This document shows positions 10,573-22,713 of a stretch of 64,000 bases of DNA, piece after piece; within the stretch, counting starts at the first letter, position 1, and every line of letters begins with the position of its first letter. A program made the position numbers and the translations under genes. The notes below the pieces were generated by a model. The model was not told where the DNA came from. It saw nothing but the letters and a program-made list of their open reading frames with translations, and ran no database searches. Origin of the DNA: Punica granatum (taxonomy: Eukaryota > Streptophyta > Magnoliopsida > Myrtales > Lythraceae); contig NC_045131.1 in the NCBI RefSeq assembly GCF_007655135.1, positions 10,524,001-10,588,000 on the forward strand, in the 5' to 3' direction.

Positions 10573-13500
10573 CTATTTGGACGCTTCAAGCATACCGGCT
10601 ATACTTCGGCAAATATGAAGTTTCTCCCTAGCGAGAGGTTTTGTCATCATATCAGCTTCATTCTCATCAGTGTGCACTTTGTCTAGCTTCACTAGCTTGG
10701 ACTCCAACACATCTCTAATCTAATAAAACTTGATATCGATATGCTTCGACCTCGAATGGAAAGTGGGATTCTTGCAAAGATGAATGGCGCTTTGACTATC
10801 ACAGTGTAGAACATACCTTTCTTGCTTCAAGCTCAACTCCTGCAAAAAATTTTGCAACCACAACATCTCCTTGCAACCTTCGGTCACCGCAATGTATTCG
10901 GCTTCCGTTGTAGACAAAGCGATGCACTTTTGAAGCCTTGATTGCCATGAGATAGCTCCCCCTGCAAAAGTCATCAAGTATCCCGAAGTAGATTTTCGGG
11001 AATCGATATCTCTTGCCATATCCGCATCCGTGTAGCCCACTAACTCCGGCTTACCAGTGCTAAAGTGTAAACACACCTTGGATGTTCCTCTGAGATACCT
11101 CAGAATCCACTTAACTGCATTCCAATGCTCTTTCCCCAGATTGGAGAGAAAACGACTAACCACACCAACAGAATGAGCGATATCTGGTCTTATACAGACC
11201 ATGGCATACATCAAACTCCCTACAACTGATGAGTAAGGGACTTTCTTCATCTCTTCTTTCTCATTCTCACTTGTAGGACATTGCTTCGAGCTAAGTTTGA
11301 AATGAGAAGCAAGTGGTGATGAAACTAGTTTAGCATTACCCATGTTGAACCGATCCAAAATCTTCTCGATGTACTTCTCTTGAGAAAGCCAAATTTTTCC
11401 ACTTGATATGTTACGAGAAATATGCATCCCAAAGATCTGCTTTGCCGGTCCCAAATCCTTCATGGCAAAGGACTTACTGAGCTCTTTCTTCAACTCTGCA
11501 ATCTTACTCATATCATGACCAACAAGTAACATATTATCCACATATAATAGTAAAATGATAAAATCACCATCTGAGAATTGTTTCACAAACACACAATGAT
11601 CTGCAGTTGTCCGTGTGTAGCCATGGCTCAACATGAAAGAGTCAAACTCAACATGAAAGAGTCAAACTTTTTGTACCACTGCCGAGGTGCTTGCTTAAGC
11701 CCATACAAGCTCTTCCTCAGCTTGCACACCAAATGCTCCTTACCTTTAACTTGGAATCCTTCAGGCTGCTCCATATATATTTCTTCCTCCAAGTCACCAT
11801 GCAAGAAAGCTGTTTTTACATCGAGCTGCTCGATCTCCAAATTCAGAATAGCTGTCAGTGCGAGAATAACTCGGATTGATGACATCTTGACAACGGGCGA
11901 GAAGATCTCCTCGAAATCAACTCTTTTCTTCTGGTTGAAACCTTTCACTACCAGTCGAGCCTTGTATCGAGGTCACGAGTTCTCTGTCTTCAACCTATAG
12001 ACCCATTTGTTCTTCAATGCTCTCTTACCTTGCGGTAGCTTGACTAGGTCATACGTGTGATTTTCAGACAAGGAGTTCATCTCCTCATTCATCGCCTTCA
12101 ACCAGTGCACCTTGTGCTCATGTGCCACAGCTTCATCATAGCACTCAGGTTCTCCCCCGTCAGTCAGTAGCACATACTCATGAGGCGGATATCTTGTAGA
12201 AGGTCGTCTTACTCGGTCAGATCGTCTAGGTAAATCTGCAGGCTCTAACTGTAACTGCGAGCCTGTGTCATCCGTAGTCACATCATCATCTACCTGATGA
12301 ATCTCACCCCCAGTCGTGGTTTCTTCATACTCACCAGGTACCTCTTCCACTAGATGCTCTACATCAACCGGTATAGGAATAGAGATCTCGTGAGGATTGC
12401 CTACTCTGGCCTTCTCTAACTTTTGCAAATCCTCGATTGTCTGGTCCTCAAAGAAGACAACATCCCTGCTCCTGATGATCTTCTTGCTATCAGGGTCCCA
12501 AAACCTGTACCCGAACTCTTCATGTGCATAACCCAAGAAGATGCATTGTTTTGCCTTGGCATCAAGTTTTGATCTTTCATCTCGAGGAATGTGAACAGAT
12601 GCCCTGCACCCGAAGACTCTGAGATGCTTGTATGATACTTTCTTCTCGGTCCACACCTGCTGGGGTACATCTCCATCATGTGCAACTGACGGTGTAAGAT
12701 TAATAAGATCAACCGCTGACCTCATTGCCTCACCCCAAAAAGATTTAGACAGTTTCGCTTGAAAAAGCATACAACGAACTCTCTCAACAATTGTGCGGCT
12801 CATCCTCTCTGCAAGCCCGTTCTCCCGTGGTGTTTTCGGTACCGTCTTCTCAAGTTTGATACCGTGAGTCCTGCAATAATTCTCGAAAGGACCCCTATAC
12901 TCACCACCATTATCAGCTCTGACACATTTCAGCTTCATGCCCGTTTCTCTTTCCACTGCTACATGAAAGTTCTTGAAAATCTCAGTCACTTGATCTTTAG
13001 TTCTCATAGGGTAAGCCCAAACCTTCCTGGTGTGATCATCTATAAAGGTCACAAAATAGAGAGCACCACCAAGAGATCTATCCGACATGAAACAAACATC
13101 AGTATGCACAAGATCAAGTATATGATTGCATCTAGAGGGACGACTTCTAACAAAAGAAACTTTCCTCTACTTACCAGCTGAACAGTGATCACAAGTGCTC
13201 AAGTGCATACCTTTAACGGGCAAAGACTGCTTTCTGGCAAGAATTTGAATACCTTTCTCGCTGATATGCCCAAGTCTCCTGTGCCATAGCTCGATAGGAT
13301 AATCCTCAACAACATTAATTTGACCGGAGTTGTGTCTGGCACGCAACCTGTAGAGAGTGTCGGTTTTCTGACCCCGTGCCACAATCAACGAACCCTTGGA
13401 GAGCTTCCATCTCCCATTGCTAAATTCGTTACTGTAGCCTTCATCATCAAGCTGACCCGTCGAGATTAGGTTAAGGCGAATTTCTGGAACATGCCTCACC

Positions 13501-14555
13501 TTCTTCAGAAGCAACTTGCAGCCAAGCTCGGTCTCTAGACAGACATCACCAGTACCGACAATCTTGCATGATTGTCCATTCCCCATTCTCACATAACCAT
13601 AGTCCCCAGTAGTGTAAGATGAGAAGAAATCCCGATGAGGAGTGACATGAAACGAGGCACCTGTATCTGCAACTCAGGTAGAGTCCTGACAAGTGAAATT
13701 CACATAGGCTTCATCACAAATGATGTAAGTCTCTTCATCAGATGCCACTGCTGTAGTGCCTTCTTCCTTCTTGCTCTCACCGTTGCCATTCTGATTTTTC
13801 TTCAAAGCTCTACACTCCCTTTTGTAATGTCCCTCTTTTCCACAGTGATAGCAAGTGACCACTTTCCTCGTCTTCGACTTTGATCTACCCCTCGATTTGC
13901 CACGTGAGTTACTATGCTTGGAAGAGAAATTTCTGCTTTGACTTCTCCCCCGTTGTTCAGTAACCAAAGCTTCAGACTGAATGGAAATCCCCGAGCATTT
14001 CCTTCTAGTTTCCTCATTAAATAAACTATCTGTCACCGTGGCCAACGATAGCTTCCCGTTTGGCGCAGAATTGCTTAAAACAACCACAAGTGTGTCCCAA
14101 TTATCTGGTAGAGTCCCTAAAAGTAGACAAGCCCGCAACTCATCGGGTAATATTATCTCCAGGTTCGTCAACTGGTTAATAATATCTTGGAAATTACTCA
14201 TGTGCACAGCCATATCACCTCCATCATGGTAACGAAGATGAACCAGCTTCTTCACGAGGAATACCTTATTTTGCGGAGTCTTCCTCGCGTAGAGATTTGT
14301 CAATTTATCCCACAAAACGTTTGTCTCCTGAGCAACATGATGATAAATACTATTGTCTATCCACTGCCGAATCAAACCAGTAGTCTTTCGATTTGTGCGT
14401 TCCCAAGCCTTGTCATCCTTATCTTTGGGTTTCGCGGAATCTCCTTCAATGGGATCATACAAATCCCTGCAAAATAGAAGATCCTCCATCCGAGACTTCC
14501 ATATAGAGTAGTTGGTAACATTCAACTTGAACATAGATCTTGTAGACTCCTCCAT
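10573..14555 (-). pseudogene. Ty1-copia gag-pol polyprotein (broken by 4 stops and a 20-bp duplication)
   Basis: Starts at the ATG at 14555 and ends at a TAG at 10573-10575; without the duplication the length would be about 1320 codons, normal for a TNT1-94-like polyprotein. Domains in order: Gag (UBN2 type), zinc knuckle CYHCGKEGHYKREC, protease DTGAS, GAG-pre-integrase, integrase core (DDHTRKVWAYP, ADNGGEY, ENGLAERM), reverse transcriptase (DVKTAFLHGDL; catalytic LLYVDNML, with N where YVDD is usual), and RNase H (GYTDADMARD, STTEAEYIA). Four in-frame stops: TGA 13674-13676 (just before protease), TAG 13167-13169, TGA 11973-11975, TAG 10720-10722. A 20-bp tandem duplication (11627-11646/11647-11666) shifts the frame inside RT. 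It makes no complete polyprotein. Confidence 0.92.
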
Positions 14556-14595
14556 CTCGAAAACACCGAAAAAAACTCAAACTTCTCTAACCCGA

Positions 14596-14608
14596 GGCTC
14601 TGATACCA
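14596..14608 (-). promoter_or_regulatory. Primer binding site (initiator tRNA-Met)
   Basis: The minus strand reads TGGTATCAGAGCC two bases inside the 5' LTR, the usual plant copia PBS complementary to the 3' end of initiator tRNA-Met. Confidence 0.92.
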
Positions 14609-14610
14609 CT

Positions 14611-15299
14611 TGTTGGGAAGGGATGTACTTAACCAAATAATAACGCAGTGATTAATCTTCCTCCCCTACTAGTGTAATCGAGATAGGAACTAATCAAATC
14701 AACCAACAAGCAGTAAAGTAAAAGAACACCAAGAATTTTACGTGGAAAACCCCGATGTGGGGAAAAATCACGGGACCAACTCCGAATCAACAATCCACTA
14801 TGAATGAAAGGTTATACAATGTCTTTCATCAAGGGTAAACCCTTGGATCACCAAACTTAAGAGAAACAACCCTTGGATCACCAAACTCAAGAGAAACACT
14901 CTCTTGGATCACCCAAACACTAAATTCGTCACCCACACCGGGTGGTTCACAAAGTCAGCTGAAACAGCACCTACAGAGCTCGAATAGAAATTCTGACCGT
15001 TCAGAACTTAGCCCCACGTGTTTGAAGCTGCTGTCAAAATTTCGTCCCAATCGGAGTTCGTTTGACGTCCCGATCGAGGTTTGATCTCCAGCTGCGCGCT
15101 GCCCCCTGTTGATCCGAATTCTGCTCTGCTCTTCTCTGTTATTCTGTGCTAATTTGCTGCTATATTCTGCTGCCTCTTACCCAGCTAATTTAGCTGAAAA
15201 TTAACCCTAACAAAAGTGGGTTCTTGGGCCTATTAAAGCCCGATAAAAGCCCAATACAATTTGAGCCCAACTTCCTCCAAATTGGAGGGATACCCAACA
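14611..15299 (-). repeat. 5' LTR of the Ty1-copia element (689 bp)
   Basis: Same ends as the other LTR. It is longer because of a tandem repeat of about 30 bp (unit CCCTTGGATCACCAAACT..., about 14840-14899). It would contain the element's promoter, on the minus strand. Confidence 0.93.
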
Positions 15300-17373
15300 T
15301 TAAAGAAGATGCCAAGAGGAATAGGCAGTTTGGTTAAGCTAGAGATACTCCCAAAATTCATTGCTGGGGGTAACGATGGACCAAAGCTTAAAGAATTGAA
15401 AGACCTGCAGTTCCTTCATGGGGAGCTTACTGTTGAAGGTTTGTGTAAGGTGGGAGAAGTCTGAGATGCCAGGGAAGCTGCTTTGAATGCTAAGACAGGG
15501 TTGACTTCTTTGATTTTGAGGTGGGGGCAGGATGAAGGCCCGGCTAGTGCGGGAGATGTAGCAAGTCAAACGCAGGTCCTCGATTGTCTTCAACCTCATG
15601 CTAGCATAAAGAACCTCGAGATTGATGGTTACGGAGGTACAAAGTTGCCTTCTTGGATCGGAGGTCTCTCATTTGTTCGCTTAGAACGCGTGAGGTTGTG
15701 TAATTGCAGAAAGATAGAAATGCTACATCGCTTGGGGTTCTACCTCAGCTGAAGGAAGTGGACGTTCAACGTATGGATGCGATATGTGCTGTGGGACCAG
15801 AATTTTATGGAAATATGGTGAAGCCTTTTCCATCTTTAGAGAAACTAGTTTTTGTTGAGATGTACGCATGGGAGCAATGGTCTTTCTCAACTGGCAATGA
15901 TCAGGGAAATGGTCCGTTCCCACGGCTTCGTAAGCTAAAACTGCGAGATTGTCCAAAGTTGTTGATCATTGAAAGGTGGCTCAATCAATTTCCGATGCTT
16001 GTAGAGCTTGTAATTGATGAGTGTCCACTGCTAGAAAAAAGGGGTCGGTTTGGGGATTGTGATGGGAGAATGGTGACAGGTGTAGTTAGCATAAGCTCAT
16101 CGATTAAGTGTCTCACCATGGTTAAAATCGCAAGGATTTCCGAGCTTACCAACTTCTTGCGAGGAGGTGCCCTGAGCTCCTTGGCAACACTTCAGGTGCT
16201 ATGGATAGAGAGGTGCGATGAATTAACGTGCTTGTGGGAGGAAAAAGACGGAGGTGCAGCAGGTATTAATCGCAATCGTGCTCTGAAGCATCTGAGAATA
16301 GAAGGATGTCATGGGCTAGTGAAGATCGGTGCGTTTCCTCCTAATCTCGAAGATCTACATCTGAAAGATTGTTTGAATCTAGAAGAGCTACCAAACGACA
16401 TGCCAAGCTCTCTCAGAGTGGTGAGTATTTGGGATTGCTGGAAGGTCAGGCCATTACGACTGCCGGTGGAGGGATGATGACATGCAGTCTCAACTTTGAT
16501 GATGGCTCGAATAGAAGCAGTGGTAGCGGAGGGAATTGTAGTGCGATGAGACCTCCCTCTCAACTTCAAGAATTGAGTATCCCAATCTGTCCTGCTCTCA
16601 TGCCCTTCGACTTCCTGAATGATAATGCGAAGTAGCTGGTGGTCTCGAGTCCGAAGAAACTTGATATCTATAGAAGTGAGGTATTGGGGTTGTCTCTGGA
16701 AGGGACAACAACAATGGGCCTTGAGGAGATCGCTATCGCATGCTGTAAGATGTTAAACAGCTTAAGCCCACACCTCCACAGGTCGTTCACCCGTCTCACC
16801 CAGTTGCATCTGAAAGACTGTCCCGCTCTAGAGTTAAGAGTGCTTGCCGTAGCTTCTAGACATCCTGTATCGTCTTCATATTCATGGTTGCCTAGGGATC
16901 AAGTCTCTCTCACAGCAGATGCATGCTCACTTGTCCCTGCGAGAACTAGAGATTGTACGGGTATCGCATCCTTCCCAGAGGAGGGCTTGCCACCTAACCA
17001 GGCGCATCTCAATGTTTGGGAGTGCGAGAATCTGAACCGGCCCATGTCCAAGTGGGGCTTGAAGGAAACCACTGCCTTCCGGGGTTTGACGATTGGTGGG
17101 AAGATAGGGTGCCTCGTAGGGACGAATTCGTTTCCTCCACCACCAGATCACGAAGAAGAAGATGAGGGACGAGGACAGGGAAAAGGAGGCTGGCATGTGC
17201 TCCCTCCCAGCATGATTAGTAGATGCAAAGCCACATCACTTCTGAAGCTCAAGTTTTTGCCACGAGAAGGATTCCTTGCCTCCCTTGGTTTGCTTCATAT
17301 TGGAGGGTGCAGTGAAGATCTGGTTGGAGATTATTTCCCCATCATTGAGCGCATCCCCGATATCTGTCTCTGA
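15300..17373 (+). pseudogene. CC-NBS-LRR gene, 3' half (LRR region, multiple lesions)
   Basis: Continuation of the CNL after the retroelement. The codons join in frame to SGTSSL with LKKMPRGIGSLVKLEILPKF, a classic LRR block. Further LRRs follow: LEIDGYGGTKLPSWIG, LPQLKEVDVQRM, FPRLRKLKLRDCPKL, LKHLRIEGCHGL, PSSLRVVSIWDC, and a terminal GGCSEDLVGDYFPIIERIPD, the usual C-terminus of this family. Lesions: TGA at 15462-15464 (relatives usually have a sense codon, probably Trp, before DAREAALNA), a frameshift near 15735, another near 16450-16480, and TAG at 16633-16635. These are independent of the retroelement insertion, so the locus is dead even with the element ignored. Ligand-recognition LRRs are expected to be variable. 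Confidence 0.85.
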
Positions 17374-18570
17374 ATAATTTTTCTTATCTATTATTCTTTA
17401 TGTTATTGTATTTTGAAACCATCGTTAACTTTCTCAATTCTTAATCAATTCTTTTGCATCGGTCGGTTTTCCCTTTGTTGACGTCTTCTCTCTCTATTTT
17501 TTTTATAGGTTTTCAGCCTTTTTATCCCAAATAATTCTTTTTCTTTGCTTATTTTGTAGCATTTAAGTTTTAAATGAAATCAGCATGCGCCTTAGCCTAT
17601 GTATTAAGGGATTACATATTTTTTTTCTTATTCTTGGGACTATCTATATTTTTTTATTCAGCTTCATATTTCCTCGTAAAAAACCATGAGCCATCCTTAT
17701 AATAAAAAAAATGATTGATTAATATTTTTGTAACCGTCTCGTCTATTATAATATATATAAGTTGACAAATTAAAAGAAAATGCGCCATGAAACCAAAAAT
17801 ACAAAACTCTTAACTCCACGTTGAATTGTCTTTTCAATTCTAATTCAAAGAATATTTACAATATTTTGCATGTACTATATTCATTGTACTTTGATTATTT
17901 GTTCATATCTTATGTACGTAATAATAATATTATATAATCAAATTATCAGAAAAACTAAAATTTTTCTTGATAATTGAAAAGATCTCCGAACACGCGATAT
18001 CTTTCAAGCTCAATGTGCCAAATGTCATGTAAATATAAGATCTGAAAGTTCATATCTTTCCAACATCTTTTTACTCAATATAGTTTTCCAACTCCCTCAC
18101 TCGTGCACAATGTCTCACATATAATTCATAGAGTTTATTATGTTTACTTGGTCAAATATATGGTCCTGAATATATCCTTTTTTCTATCTATATCTCTTTA
18201 TATGTCATAGGTATTAAGTATTTATTTTCGGTCATACAAAAATTAATAAAAAAATTCGCGCAATGCGCGTGCATAAACTAGTTTATATAAATCGCATATA
18301 TTCATTTTCATCATGAATGCACTACACATATCTATATATAATATAGGTTGCATCTTCAGTGCAGATTTTTAAATCTTTTATGCCGTATAAAACCAATATG
18401 AGCACTATAACCCCTTCCATTTAATATGGACGGTCCATTATACATCATTTTTATAAAGTATTTTCATTGTTACTTTCATATTTTCCTCACACAAACTTTC
18501 AATAATGTCACCGAAATCCATCGACCTATATGTGTTCGTATCAGTATGTACCGAAATGTTAAATGATGTT
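17374..18570. other. 3' flank of the CNL copy and AT-rich intergenic DNA
   Basis: The first 230 bases (TTATGTTATTGTATTTTGAAACCATC... CTTGTTGACGTCTTC) form a tail that recurs after the third CNL copy (22820-23060) and again at about 23570-23640 and 23780-23960. The rest is AT-rich with no gene. Confidence 0.6.
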
Positions 18571-21400
18571 GTCAGCACCCCGTTTTGGTCCACCCGCTCT
18601 AGGGAAGGGCATCGATAGTGCTTTAACGACAACCCTCAAACCGCATTAGAAATCCACTGGGCACTCATCGAGCCACTATTCACAGCCAAGTCGACCATGT
18701 CAACTGAACGACCTCGATAGCAAGGCACAGAGGATCATAGCGTGATAAGAATTCAAAACCAACAACTTAGCGTCATCACGAGGAGGAGAGGCAAAATCGT
18801 CATTTTGTCATCTGTCGAAGGAAAGTATTTTTTATCAATTGCCCAAGCATCCACAGCCTTCAAACTGGCAGCATTTTTTTTAAATGTTACTTTAATTTAC
18901 ATTCTTTAGAAAAAATACTCTATGAGACGTTTTCAGGTCTTATGTGCATCAAATTCGAATTTCAAAATTCGAAGAAAAAAACTTGGGACCAAAAGTATTT
19001 TTTTCTACATAATATCGATCATTGAATATTTCTGAATGCAATGGTGGTTCCAGATTATTTTTTGGATGTTCGGTTAAAAAGACAAGAATTTTAGTCCATA
19101 CGCTCATCAATTTTGATTTTTTCTAAAACAAATTTGAGTCAATGCTCAAGATTGAAAAATATTTTTCACATAATATCGCTCCTTGAATTTTTTTGAACAC
19201 AACGGTATTTTCAAATCATTTTTCGGTACTTGTTTGAAAAGATGAGAAATTAAAAAATAATCGAGCAATTACGATCGACGCGTGTCAGAGATTCAATGTC
19301 GATTTTTACCTAGATTTGATCTCCGTCGATGCAAATTGGAATCCCCATGAAGCCGATTACTTTTCGAGTTTCTCAATTTCGAAATTCTCAATCCGAAAAT
19401 ATCGACGAATCTTGAGAAATCGAATTTGACCGAACGATGCCCGTACGAGTAATTAAACAAAAAAAGAAAAAGAAAAAAAGAACAGCATGTCAGCCATTTG
19501 GCCAACCCCCTTTGACAGATCGGAGATTACCTTTTCTTTCTTTCCCTTTTTCTTTTCTTTTCTTGTGCTCTCTGCCATACCTCTCCATGGCAGCCCGCAA
19601 CATGAAGTACGCCCATTCCTCTGTTTTTCTTTTTCTTTTCTTCTTTTCCTTTCTTGTTCTCTTTCGGCAGCACACGGCGGTCCGGATTCTCATGCCAACA
19701 TCATCACCACCTTCCTCTCTCGATCTCCAAAAATAAAAATAAAAAATCTCAACTGAGCTCTCTGATTCTCTCGGCCTATCACTCTCCCTCACGATCCCTC
19801 TCTGTTCACCCCTTTTCTTCTCACAGTTCACCACAGATTTTCCTTCCGGACCCCCCCCCCCCCCCCCCCCCCCCTGGCGAAAACAAAAACGATCCTCGCT
19901 CTTATCATCATTCATCATCGGTTCCCTACCCCTCCTGACCATATCCATTCATCATTTATCCGCATCATCATCCTTCTTCACTGGCTGATCCCTCTCTCCT
20001 TCAGCTCGGGTCCTTCCTCAGCCTACTCCCACCCAGCCATACTATCACCATTCATCGATCCTCTCCTGCCTGAGGTCGCCCCAACAGCAACAATTAACAT
20101 CACCTTCTCCCTCACGCACCCCTTGACGATTTCCAGTCTCTTTTCTCTCTTCCTCCCTTCCTGCACACCATCACGAGCAGCACATCCAACACCTCCGCCT
20201 CCCTTCACTCTCGTTGCTACTGCTCCTAACCACTACCTGGACTGTTGCCGAGCTTCCTAGCTCCTTCCCTGAGCTGTCGAGTTGTTGTCCTGTGTTGTTA
20301 GCCGCTGCTTTGTTGCCACTGAACTGCCATGTTGTTGCTGCCTAGACCACTTTTGAGCTCCCTGAACCGTTGCTGCTACTCTCCCGTACTCCCTGCGTTG
20401 CCTCTTTGCCTTAGTGGCATGAATAGGGCCCTATTTCCATTTGGTTTAATGCTCGTATGGATGACGATGACGTGAAATGGACTTTGATTGAAAAGACCAC
20501 AAAAGAAGGACATGGGTCGCAGCTAATTTGAATTTGGAATTTTAAATGAATCGGCATATGCAATAAAAAACCGGCCCAAGGACAAACTTGATATTTTAAA
20601 TGAACTGGACTTAAAATCGATTCTTTGAAGCGAGAACGAACCCATAGGAATTGAATCTCATGCTCACTCGGCTTTAAGAAATAAAACCGACTAAAAGAAC
20701 CATAGGAATTGAATCAAGAAATCGAATTTTATGATGAGATATCTTTAAAAAATATTATAAATAAAAATAACTTCGAAAATAAAAAATAAAAATCTAGAAA
20801 ATCTCAGAAAATTTTATGGCATTTTTTTATTTTTTTAAATGGAACATTATTTCAAAAAAAATTTGTTACCAATTTTATAACAAAAAATAATTTAGAATTT
20901 TAAAAATTCAAAAAATCGAGAAAATTACTTTCAGAAAGGGAGCGTTCCGAGGTCATATGACCGGATCCACCTCGTATCTTACTTTGGGATGAAATATTAA
21001 CTTTCATATTAAAAAATTTAAAATTATTAATAATATATAAATTGTAAAAATTAAAGAAATCATATTTTATGAGAGTATATCTTTTAAAATTTTTATTTTA
21101 TTAAAAATAAGTTCAAAAACTAAAAAATTTAAAAATAATCTAGAAAGTCCATTTAGAAATTTTATATTGCCTTTCATTAGAAATCATAGTGGAAATTTCA
21201 TATTGCCTTCCATTAGAAATCATCGTAGTATTCAAAAAATTTTATGGTATGTTTGATTTTTTAAATGAAGTATTATTTCAATAGATTTTATTGTTAATCA
21301 AAAATAATTTAAAATTTTAAAAACTCAAAAATATGAAAAAAATTTATTCAAAAATTGAACGTTCTAAAACTATTTAACCGATTCCACCTCGCATTTTATT
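18571..21400. repeat. Probable Ty3/gypsy-like LTR-derived repeat block
   Basis: Begins TGTCAGCACCCCGTTTTGG, a common start of plant gypsy LTRs, followed by GAGGAGAGGCAAAATCGTCATT. Two diverged tandem copies lie at about 18900-19090 and 19091-19260 (shared TTCACATAATATCG and TTGAATTTTT blocks). A CT-rich segment follows (19500-20400), then two diverged copies, about 20720-20985 and 21060-21400, each ending near CCGATTCCACCTCGCATTTTA. No gag or pol coding sequence is visible. Class assignment rests on style of sequence, not on paired LTRs. ORFs in the CT-rich segment are Ser/Pro/Phe-rich and not convincing. Confidence 0.4.
19851..19874. repeat. Homopolymer of 24 C
   Basis: An uninterrupted run of C. 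It could form i-motif/G-quadruplex structures or be inaccurately sized in the assembly. Confidence 0.95.
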
Positions 21401-21639
21401 TTGACGCGCGCGCACATATATATATATATATATATATTGGTATAAATATAGATATAGGTACAGATTGTCCAATCAAAAGCATATTAAGCCTTTTTCATCG
21501 AACAAGTGGCCAAAAGCATATCGCCCCGACAGGTCTTATTCATCTTTGTCTTCTTGCTATGTATATTAAGCATCTTTTTGTCGAACTAGTGGCCTACTTT
21601 TTATTTGGCATTTCGTCAAACATGTGGCTATTTTTTTCC

Positions 21640-21810
21640 ATTAGGAGTGGGCAAAAGTCTTGGTCTTTGTCTTCTTGCTGTATCCTCTCATTGGCGAAAG
21701 ACTTGGCTAAAGTTTCTTTCCTCTTCTTCTTGTCCTGCTCTTTGAATTCGTTCTTCAATACTCGATTTGCTGCTGATACATATACATAATATACTGAGCT
21801 GAATTTGATC
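21640..21810 (+). promoter_or_regulatory. Duplicated promoter of the third CNL copy
   Basis: Strongly similar to 7680-7853 up to the ATG: GTGGGCAAAAGTCTTGGTC, CTTGGCTAAAGTTTCTTTC, ACATACATAATATACTGAGC. This copy may therefore still be transcribed like its sibling. Confidence 0.5.
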
Positions 21811-22713
21811 ATGGCTGAGGTGCTGTTGGGCGCTTTCCTTCAGGTGTTGTTCGACAGATTGGCCTCTCGTGAGCTGCTCAATTTTGCCCGTCGGGAGAAG
21901 CTCCGTTCTCGGCTCAAGAGGTGGGAGAGGAACCTGCAGGACATTAACATCGTACTGGAAGATGCCGAGGACCGGGCCATGGGTGGAGAGAGCCGAGTGA
22001 TCACCCCTTGGCTGGACGACCTCAGGGACTTGGCTTACGACGTGGATGACCTGCTAGATGAGTTCGCCACCGAGGAAGCCCTGCGCAGCAGCAGCTTCCT
22101 GCTCTCCGATAAGACCGGTGTTTCATCAAGCAAGCTGCGCAATCTTCTGCTCCCTGGATGTATCCCTCATAGTTTGAGCCCCAAAAGACTCCTGTTCGAC
22201 CACAAGATGAGATCTAAGGTGGAAGCCATTGACCACCGATTGACTGACATCATGCGCCGGAAGGAAACTCTCAGACTATCGGAGGGCGGCGGGGGGAGAA
22301 TTTATGTTGCTAGCCGCCAGAGAAGATTGCCCAGCACTTGTTTGGCAGAGCCCTTCATTCTCGGCAGGGACAATGACAGAGAGGCTATCGTGAACTTCCT
22401 GATGGATGAAAATGAGGATCTCTCTGTGATTCCCATCGTCGGGATGGGAGGGTTAGGCAAGACAACTCTCGCTCAGTCAGTCTATAATGATGAGAAGGTG
22501 AAAGGATCCTTCCCTGTAAGAGCGTGGGCCTGTGTCTCCGATGAGTTCGACGTGCTGGCTGTAACGAGGACGATATTCTTGCAGATCGTGGGTGGGGCTC
22601 ATGAGGGAAAGGATTTGAATGTCCTCCAAGTTGAAATCCAAAGCATTAGATATTTACGATTGCCCAAAGCTCAAGTTCTTACCGAGCGAAGGATTCCCCA
22701 CCTCCCTCGGTAG
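21811..22713 (+). CDS. Truncated CC-NB (CN-type) resistance protein, 300 codons
   Basis: Open from the ATG at 21811. It carries the full Rx-type CC domain (VDDLLDEF), the linker, P-loop GMGGLGKTTLAQ (near residue 210) and RNBS-A WACVSDEFDV. It ends shortly after VLQVEIQ, before kinase-2, where about 24 unrelated codons lead to a TAG. The cause is an internal deletion: at about 22640 the NB sequence joins directly to the last LRR of a CNL, out of frame. Unlike the other two copies the remaining frame is undamaged, and the promoter is preserved. A truncated CC-NB protein could be made; such fragments can act as adaptors or decoys in plant immunity. It may equally be a pseudogene; without kinase-2 and ARC domains it cannot be a normal nucleotide switch. 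Confidence 0.6.
   Translation: MAEVLLGAFLQVLFDRLASRELLNFARREKLRSRLKRWERNLQDINIVLEDAEDRAMGGESRVITPWLDDLRDLAYDVDDLLDEFATEEALRSSSFLLSDKTGVSSSKLRNLLLPGCIPHSLSPKRLLFDHKMRSKVEAIDHRLTDIMRRKETLRLSEGGGGRIYVASRQRRLPSTCLAEPFILGRDNDREAIVNFLMDENEDLSVIPIVGMGGLGKTTLAQSVYNDEKVKGSFPVRAWACVSDEFDVLAVTRTIFLQIVGGAHEGKDLNVLQVEIQSIRYLRLPKAQVLTERRIPHLPR

Larger units (their letters stand above)
9898..15299 (-). mobile_element. Ty1-copia LTR retrotransposon inserted in the CNL LRR
   Basis: Complete 5402-bp element in minus orientation. The LTRs begin TGTTGGG and end CCCAACA, a perfect direct repeat TTAAA flanks it (9893-9897, 15300-15304), and the minus-strand order is 5' LTR, iMet-type PBS, gag, protease, integrase, RT, RNase H, PPT, 3' LTR, which is the copia order. 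The LTRs differ by about ten substitutions, one single-base indel and one tandem duplication of about 30 bp, so the insertion is fairly recent. The internal frame is broken (see polyprotein), so this copy is not autonomous. Removing the element in thought rejoins the host LRR reading frame. Confidence 0.95.

Noticed and set aside
11578..14477. Plus-strand ORFs inside the copia element
   Set aside because: They are shadows of the minus-strand gag-pol frame.
19437..19948. Overlapping ORFs on both strands around the CT-rich block and the 24-C run
   Set aside because: Low-complexity composition; frames on both strands are open for the same reason.
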